NCBI GenBank assembly: GCA_029240105.1
Contig: JARBTR010000011.1
Coordinates: 1 to 64,000, forward strand
DNA length: 64,000 nucleotides
Origin: Caryophanales bacterium
GTDB taxonomy: Bacteria > Bacillota > Bacilli > JARBTR01
Direction of reading: 5' to 3'
Position numbers and translations under genes: made by a program. The notes beneath the pieces were generated by a model, which had not been told where the DNA came from, searched no databases, and saw nothing but the letters and a program-made list of their open reading frames with translations. Positions 58,804-64,000 of this stretch are shown piece by piece (positions within the stretch are counted from its first letter, which is position 1; every line of letters starts with the position of its first letter).

Positions 58804-58951
58804 ACAGACCAAAACGTTTACTGTGTTCAAATCCTTACAGTTGTTATCCTATCACAAATATTTTCCAATTACAAACTTTTTGAATTATTTTTAATATAAA
58901 TTTTTGTGGACACAAAACGGCCATGATACTTACTTTTGCGTTGGTATCACA

Positions 58952-59299
58952 TTAAAATTTAGGTTTTGATTGTTTCCATTTTTCGTGATCTTGATGCGGT
59001 TTCGCAAACCCGTTTTCTTCCAAATTTTTAAGCCATTTTGCCTTGTGTTCCAAGATTCTATTTTTTTGTTCTTCAGTTAAAATTTTAAATTCAACATATT
59101 TGTCTAATATTTTCAATTCAACTGCTTGTTTTTCTTTGTACAACTCTGCTAACTCTGCTTTTTGCTCTGTAGTTAATTGAATTTGTTGCGTTGGAGCTGG
59201 TGTTGGTGCCTTTTTCATTTCAGCATTCACTGTTGATGAAATTGTTAATCCTGACAGAATAAACGTAAGTGCAAAAAGAGATACAAGAATTTTTTTCAT
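58952..59299 (-). CDS. Secreted DUF2680 (YckD-like) protein
   Basis: At 115 aa, a signal peptide (MKKILVSLFALTFILSGLT, cleavage after about AEM or VNA) is followed by a Pro/Thr segment and a helical domain LTTEQKAELAELYKEKQAVE and LDKYVEFKILTEEQKNRI, which is the DUF2680 pattern. Function unknown; exported to the cell surface. AAAGGAGAAG precedes the ATG. Confidence 0.82.
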   Translation of the reverse strand: MKKILVSLFALTFILSGLTISSTVNAEMKKAPTPAPTQQIQLTTEQKAELAELYKEKQAVELKILDKYVEFKILTEEQKNRILEHKAKWLKNLEENGFAKPHQDHEKWKQSKPKF

Positions 59300-59382
59300 T
59301 TAAACTTCTCCTTTGTAATTGGGCTTTTTTAGCCATGATAATAAAAAAGACTCCAAAATGTATTGGAATCATTTTTCAAATC

Positions 59383-60591
59383 CTATTTTTTGTTTACAAA
59401 GATTTTTTTATTCGGACTTTTTTTGTTCAAACTTATTTTCTTACCCTTTTGGTACACGCTAACTTCTTTTTCAAATCCCTTGTCTTCTACAATTCTCCCA
59501 TGGTATAAACGAACTTTGGTAATTTCTACTCCAAGGTCATTAGCATATTTTTTCAACTCTCGTTCTTCCCTAGTTGTTACAAATGAAATAACCGTACCTG
59601 AAGCCCCTTGTCTACCTGTTCTACCCGAGCGATGAATATATTGATGGACATCTTGTGGTAAATCATAGTGTATAACATATTTAAGTCCAACAATATCTAA
59701 ACCCCTTGATGCAACATCAGTTGCTAATAGAATTGGAAATTCTTCATTTCTAAAACCTTTAATAGCCGCTTCACGCTCTGCTTTCTTTGAGTCCCCGTGA
59801 ATTATTTCTAAATCTACATTTTTAAACGACAGCTTCTCTGCTAAAACTGTCATGTTACCAATATCTTTAGTAAAAACTAGAGCCCATACTTGACCAGTTT
59901 TTGCCAGTTTTTCAAGTAAAGTTATTTTATCACGGTACTCACACACAAAATAAAGATGCTTAACCTGAGATTGAACTGTTTCCTCTTTTTTAACACGAAC
60001 AACTTCAGGATCATTCATCCACTGTTTGGCTAACCCTTCAAATTGAATAGAAAGTGTTGCAGAAAAAAGAACAATTTGACGATCTCTCTTTGCACTTTTA
60101 AGAATGTAGGCAATTGTATTCATGTGTTCAGGTAATAGAAGTTGATCACCTTCATCAAGTATAATTGTTTTTACCTCATGCATTTTCATTTTCTTTTGTT
60201 TGATAAGTTCTTCAATTCTGCCAGGTGTACCGATAACAATTTGTGGTTTTTTCTTTAGTTTTTCCAACTGTCTTGCTATTGCAACTCCACCTATAAAGGA
60301 TGCTACTTGTATTTTGCCTTCTTTGGCCCATTTTTGTGCCACATCAAATATTTGCATAACCAGTTCTCTTGACGGCGCTAAGATAACTGTTTGAATATTT
60401 GGGTTGTTTGAGTCCATTGAATTTAGTATGGGAAGTAAATAGGCTAAAGTTTTTCCTGTACCAGTTGGAGATTCAGCTATGATATCTTTCCCTGCTTCTA
60501 TCAATGTAAATGTTTTTTCTTGAATGGAAGTTAATTTTGTGAAACCAGTTTTCTCCCATTCATCTTTCAGAAATTTCTTCATTTCTATCAT
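59383..60591 (-). CDS. yfmL: DEAD-box RNA helicase, YfmL-like
   Basis: At 402 aa, the Q motif (GFTKLTSIQEKTF), Walker A AESPTGTGKT, motif III SAT and motif VI HRSGRTGRQG are present. Motif II reads DEGD rather than DEAD, like the DExD variants of the YfmL group, which act in ribosome assembly or cold growth. The C-terminus is a Lys/Asn-rich tail. ATG follows GAGGGAAC. Confidence 0.9.
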   Translation of the reverse strand: MIEMKKFLKDEWEKTGFTKLTSIQEKTFTLIEAGKDIIAESPTGTGKTLAYLLPILNSMDSNNPNIQTVILAPSRELVMQIFDVAQKWAKEGKIQVASFIGGVAIARQLEKLKKKPQIVIGTPGRIEELIKQKKMKMHEVKTIILDEGDQLLLPEHMNTIAYILKSAKRDRQIVLFSATLSIQFEGLAKQWMNDPEVVRVKKEETVQSQVKHLYFVCEYRDKITLLEKLAKTGQVWALVFTKDIGNMTVLAEKLSFKNVDLEIIHGDSKKAEREAAIKGFRNEEFPILLATDVASRGLDIVGLKYVIHYDLPQDVHQYIHRSGRTGRQGASGTVISFVTTREERELKKYANDLGVEITKVRLYHGRIVEDKGFEKEVSVYQKGKKISLNKKSPNKKIFVNKK

Positions 60592-60650
60592 GATGTTCCC
60601 TCATTATCTTTTACGGACAATCTAATCCCCTTTAGTGAAGATGGGTTTTG

Positions 60651-60881
60651 TTATCTCTTTTTCATTCTTCTCACGGATGCAGCTGATAAAGTGGCTTGTT
60701 TCTTTTCAACTGGATCATTTTTTATTTGTTTACGTTTATGGTTTCCATATGCTAGAAAAAACGCAATAAATACTATAACAAAAGAAACTATTTTCCCGCC
60801 AATTTTAGGGCCAAAATAATTTAATGAAGCTATTATTACGTATAAATAACCAAGATAGTCTATTGATGTATATTTTTTCAT
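60651..60881 (-). CDS. Small membrane protein, unknown function
   Basis: At 76 aa, two hydrophobic stretches (about 8-22 and 30-46) are followed by a strongly basic tail (HKRKQIKND, RRMKKR). No family recognised. It is 60 bases upstream of the helicase gene on the same strand; co-transcription is possible. Confidence 0.6.
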   Translation of the reverse strand: MKKYTSIDYLGYLYVIIASLNYFGPKIGGKIVSFVIVFIAFFLAYGNHKRKQIKNDPVEKKQATLSAASVRRMKKR

Positions 60882-60978
60882 ATTAATCCTGACCTTTTAA
60901 AATTATCTGTTTTGTGTATGAAATTTATTAATACATGTACTATAATAGCATTAAGTACACATTTAAAGGAGCTTTATT

Positions 60979-61152
60979 ATGACTGAAGAAAAAAAGAAAG
61001 TTAGCTTACAAGATCTTGTTCAACAAAAACTAAACGCAAAAAAACAACAACAATCTGGAGTTGGTGTGTCTTCTAAACCTGTTCAAACTCAAGGAATGAG
61101 AAGCCAATTGTCGAAAAAACCATCCAATACTCGCCGTAAAATGGGCGTTTAA
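60979..61152 (+). CDS. Small basic conserved-type protein, 57 aa
   Basis: The frame begins MTEEKKKVSLQDLVQQKLNA and ends KPSNTRRKMGV, with a Lys/Gln-rich middle. AAAGGAGC lies at good distance before the ATG, and a terminator follows the stop. I recall similar short proteins in Bacillales genomes but know no function. It is absent from frames longer than 60 codons. Confidence 0.75.
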   Translation: MTEEKKKVSLQDLVQQKLNAKKQQQSGVGVSSKPVQTQGMRSQLSKKPSNTRRKMGV

Positions 61153-61179
61153 TCCATAACCTTTCAAACTTAAACAAGA

Positions 61180-61213
61180 ACTATCTGCATGCTTATGTAG
61201 ATAGTCTTTTTCA
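61180..61213 (+). terminator. Terminator after the 57-aa gene
   Basis: ACTATCTGCAT and ATGTAGATAGT pair (one G-T) with a GCTT loop, followed by CTTTTTC on the plus strand. Confidence 0.85.
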
Positions 61214-61309
61214 TTATACAAACATTATTCAATTTAAATAATATTAATATCGTTTCAAATCTTGTCCTTTTGTGCAAATTAAAAGTAATGATTTTATTGG
61301 AGGACATTT

Positions 61310-62824
61310 ATGACTATTTCACTACCTCAATTTCCAGAATCTTATTGGCACTCTTCGACACGTTTACCTTCATTTCCAAGTTTATCATTTGATGTTGAAA
61401 CTGAAGTATGTATTGTTGGCGGGGGAATTACTGGTATTAGTACAGCTTACTTACTTGCTCAAAAAGGAATAAAAACAGTGTTAATCGAAGCAGATACTCT
61501 TTTCAAAGGTGCTACTGGATTCACTACAGCTAAGATCACAGCACAACACGGTTTAATTTATGATGAGTTTATTCATTTTTTTGGAATAGAGAGTGCAAAA
61601 TGCTACTATGATACACAAACAGAGGCACTTAACTTTATTAGACAGATTGTAGGGGAAAAAAATATTGATTGTGGTTTTACAAATGAAGACGCATTCATGT
61701 ATACAAATTCTGATGCTCAATTAATTGCCTTACAAAATGAGTTCAAGGCTTATCAGGCACTAGGAATTGCTGGTGATTATTTAGAGAAAACAGACCTTCC
61801 TTTTCAGGTAAAAGCAGCAATTAAAATGTCCAATCAGGCACAGTTTCATCCACTTCAATATTTAGTAAGATTAACTCAAGATTTCCTCGATATGGGTGGA
61901 GAGATTTATGAAAAAACCATTGCGATTGATTTAGACACTGATAAACATCCAACTGTTATAACAAAAGAGGGGCCAAAAATTTCATGTAATCATGTTGCAA
62001 TTTGTTCTCACTTCCCTTTTGTAGATAAGTTAGGGTTCTATTTTGCTCGAATGCATGCAGAGAAATCGTATGTTCTAGGTGTTAAAACTAATTTAACCTA
62101 TCCCGGCGGCATGTATAAGAGTGCTGAAGAACCTGCCCGGTCTATTCGTAAGACTTCTTTTAATGGGGATGATCTTCTGCTTATTGGTGGAGAAACTCAT
62201 ATTGTGGGTCGTGGAGAATCAACCATTGGCCATTATGAAGCTTTAATGGATTTTGCTGAAGAAAATTTTGAATCTACAGAAATAAAGTACCGATGGTCTA
62301 CACATGATTTAGTAACTTTAGACAAACTTCCTTTCGTTGGTCCAATCGGGATCGGTAATTCCAATATATTGGTAGCAACAGGCTATCGAAAATGGGGAAT
62401 GACAAATGGGACTGCTGCAGCTCATTTATTACGCGATTATATTGTTGGAAAAGAAAGTTCATATGGCGAACTTGTAAGCCCAGCAAGATTTAATAGCAAC
62501 CCTTCTTTTAAAAACCTCGCGATGAATTTTAAAGATATGGCGACAGAAATGTTAAACGGAAAACTTGAAATGGTTCTAAGGGATCCTGAAGATTTAGCAA
62601 ACGATGAGGGTGATGTTGTTAAAGTTAATGGTAAAAGAGCCGGAGCATACCGTGATACGGATGGCAAATTGCACATAGTTGATACTACGTGTACCCATAT
62701 GGGCTGTGAGCTGAAATGGAATAGTGGAGATCGCTCTTGGGACTGCCCTTGCCATGGGTCTCGGTTCAATACAGATGGCGAGGTACTATCAGGTCCAGCT
62801 AAAAAAGATCTAAAAAAACTTTAA
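61310..62824 (+). CDS. yhfW: FAD-dependent oxidoreductase with C-terminal Rieske domain (YhfW-like)
   Basis: At 504 aa, a DAO-type FAD domain (CIVGGGITGISTAYLLAQKG at about residue 33, then HDLVTLDKLPFVG) is joined to a Rieske [2Fe-2S] domain at about 410-500, with ligands CTHMGC and CPCHGS. YhfW of B. subtilis has this layout; substrate unknown. ATG follows TTGGAGGAC. It is monocistronic. Confidence 0.92.
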   Translation: MTISLPQFPESYWHSSTRLPSFPSLSFDVETEVCIVGGGITGISTAYLLAQKGIKTVLIEADTLFKGATGFTTAKITAQHGLIYDEFIHFFGIESAKCYYDTQTEALNFIRQIVGEKNIDCGFTNEDAFMYTNSDAQLIALQNEFKAYQALGIAGDYLEKTDLPFQVKAAIKMSNQAQFHPLQYLVRLTQDFLDMGGEIYEKTIAIDLDTDKHPTVITKEGPKISCNHVAICSHFPFVDKLGFYFARMHAEKSYVLGVKTNLTYPGGMYKSAEEPARSIRKTSFNGDDLLLIGGETHIVGRGESTIGHYEALMDFAEENFESTEIKYRWSTHDLVTLDKLPFVGPIGIGNSNILVATGYRKWGMTNGTAAAHLLRDYIVGKESSYGELVSPARFNSNPSFKNLAMNFKDMATEMLNGKLEMVLRDPEDLANDEGDVVKVNGKRAGAYRDTDGKLHIVDTTCTHMGCELKWNSGDRSWDCPCHGSRFNTDGEVLSGPAKKDLKKL

Positions 62825-62828
62825 TAAA

Positions 62829-62862
62829 AAAGGCTGAAGCAAAATTATTTGCTTTAGCCTTT
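62829..62862. terminator. Bidirectional terminator
   Basis: AAAGGCTGAAGCAAA and TTTGCTTTAGCCTTT pair with one mismatch and have T-rich tails both ways between converging genes. Confidence 0.87.
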
Positions 62863-63249
62863 GTTTTTCATATTTACTTCGTTCACTTTTTTAGTTAAGA
62901 GATTTCTTAACTCGGTTTCTGTTAATAGTTTCCCTTTAGTAACTAGGTTTTTACTCTCTTCGCTTAATTCTTCTTTTAAAACTTTCCATGTTTTCGTTCT
63001 ATTTATATAACTAAACCAATGCAGCAATACTATTATCGTTACTACCCCGCCTACAATTAAATAAATCGGACTAATCTCTCTGTTATAATTAACTGTTGCA
63101 AATAAGTAATAGAGAACCAACCCAAACAAAACAAAAGACCACTCAATTGGTTTTTTAGGTTTATTGTATTGCACAAAACTCATGACTTTTCTAGCTTGTT
63201 TTTCCAAAGGGGATAATAAATTTTCATCTAGTACTTGCTTTTTAGACAT
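62854..63249 (-). CDS. Two-helix membrane protein, tandem family member 1
   Basis: At 131 aa, about 40 cytoplasmic residues end in KPKKPIEW, then two membrane helices (about 38-56 and 64-83) and a cytoplasmic helical tail with LLTETELRNLLTKKVNE. No known family, but the KKPI box before the first helix and the acidic xSDxELxxKxN-type tail recur in the next two genes. Confidence 0.65.
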   Translation of the reverse strand: MSKKQVLDENLLSPLEKQARKVMSFVQYNKPKKPIEWSFVLFGLVLYYLFATVNYNREISPIYLIVGGVVTIIVLLHWFSYINRTKTWKVLKEELSEESKNLVTKGKLLTETELRNLLTKKVNEVNMKNKG

Positions 63250-63280
63250 ACCCTATAACCTCTTTTTCTTATTTAGAATC

Positions 63281-63664
63281 TTAATCATTTTTTCCTGTGG
63301 TAACACTCGCATGATACTCATTTACCTTATGCTGGATCTCAATATCTGAAAGATGTCGGTTTTTTTCAATAATCGATTTCAAACCAACTATCACTTCGTT
63401 AAAAAAGGGATTCCAATTCCCCTTTTGTCTAAAATAACCAACCCAAAAGATAATGACTAATATCGTTAGTATAGATAAAACAACCGTGTATATTAAAGGT
63501 AAATTTAAGATTGCATCGTTTTTTAACACCACAAAAATCTGAGATAAAAGTAGTAGAGTAAGGACTATCGGCTTTTTAGGTCTTTCTTTCCACAACTTTA
63601 GTGAAAAATCCTTTACATAACCATCCCAATCTATTGAACTTTTGTTATTAGCTGCTTTATTCAT
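63281..63664 (-). CDS. Two-helix membrane protein, tandem family member 2
   Basis: At 127 aa, it has the same layout as its neighbour: ERPKKPIVL, two helices (about 31-50 and 57-76), then a tail with HLSDIEIQHKVNEYH. It overlaps the upstream gene by eight bases, so they are coupled. Function unknown. Confidence 0.65.
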   Translation of the reverse strand: MNKAANNKSSIDWDGYVKDFSLKLWKERPKKPIVLTLLLLSQIFVVLKNDAILNLPLIYTVVLSILTILVIIFWVGYFRQKGNWNPFFNEVIVGLKSIIEKNRHLSDIEIQHKVNEYHASVTTGKND

Positions 63665-64000
63665 TTATCTCATCCTTAATTGGCGGTTTTCCTTCTTTTG
63701 CTCTAAGACGTGCTGTTCTTTCTGCAGTTATACGAAGTAAGTAATTATTTATTTTAGCTTCTAGTTCATCATCAGATATCTCAACGTTATTTAAAATCAT
63801 TTTTTTTACTTCTACTAATGCTGCAGTATTAAATGACTTTTTCTCTTTCATTTTTGTAAAAAAGTATACCCAAATATAAATCATCCAGATGAGAGACACT
63901 ATTGCCAGTAAAGTTAATCCTATCGGACCATCAACTTTATTATCAATAGAATAATCCAATGCAACTAAACCTATTGGTAACAAGCAACCTGTTGTTGTCA
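63657..64000 (-). CDS. Two-helix membrane protein, tandem family member 3 (cut by window edge)
   Basis: The frame is open to position 64000, so the N-terminus is outside. The visible part has one complete helix (GLTLLAIVSLIWMIYIWVYFF), part of the first, and a tail with NVEISDDELEAKINNYLLR. The tail pattern matches the two following genes. Function unknown. Confidence 0.6.
   Translation of the reverse strand, partial: TTTGCLLPIGLVALDYSIDNKVDGPIGLTLLAIVSLIWMIYIWVYFFTKMKEKKSFNTAALVEVKKMILNNVEISDDELEAKINNYLLRITAERTARLRAKEGKPPIKDEINE

Overview
The window is chromosomal DNA of a low-GC, endospore-forming Bacillales bacterium, most likely Planococcaceae/Caryophanaceae (a Lysinibacillus, Rummeliibacillus or Viridibacillus-like genus; this is inference from gene order, not a database match). 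Sporulation genes (sigH, cwlJ-gerQ, rsfA), a bacillithiol gene (bshB2), the CtsR/McsAB/ClpC regulon and the classic rplK-to-ctsR gene order support this. No phage, transposase or CRISPR array was seen.

Left part (1-21,960, nearly all minus strand): transcription runs from ctsR at 21.9 kb towards rplK at the left edge: ctsR-mcsA-mcsB-clpC, two orphan transporter permeases, radA, yacL, a guaB-guaA operon behind a guanine riboswitch, ispD-ispF, gltX, a cysteine T-box leader with cysE-cysS, mrnC-rlmB, sigH, rpmG, secE, nusG, rplK. Compared with Bacillus subtilis, disA is missing between radA and yacL, rae1/yacP is missing between rlmB and sigH, and guaBA and the permeases are extra.

Middle-left (21,960-36,200): an isolated atpI-atpE pair, an ECF sigma/anti-sigma pair, small membrane proteins, an orphan 5S rRNA and tRNA-Arg that look like the remains of an rRNA operon, then lysS, dusB, a fused folB-folK, folP, glpX, a murA paralogue, hslO and coaX. 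Strong terminators separate many of these into short units.

Middle-right (36,200-49,700): an aldehyde dehydrogenase, then a PlcR/NprR-like (RRNPP) regulator facing a previously un-called 57-residue secreted pro-peptide gene that carries the octapeptide AGTLPDIY twice. This is the best candidate for an undescribed cell-cell signalling system. It is followed by a block matching the B. subtilis ywd-ywh region: site-2 protease, tautomerase, ywfO, rsfA, acsA (with an internal deletion), pta, cwlJ-gerQ, ung, pdxK.

Right part (49,700-64,000): a second ECF sigma/anti-sigma pair, yojF-bshB2, a ywaF-like membrane protein, a TetR-controlled ABC exporter operon, a diguanylate cyclase, a HAD phosphatase, a cold-shock-gene remnant, a secreted DUF2680 protein, a YfmL-like helicase, a Rieske oxidoreductase and a run of three related small two-helix membrane proteins that continues past the edge.
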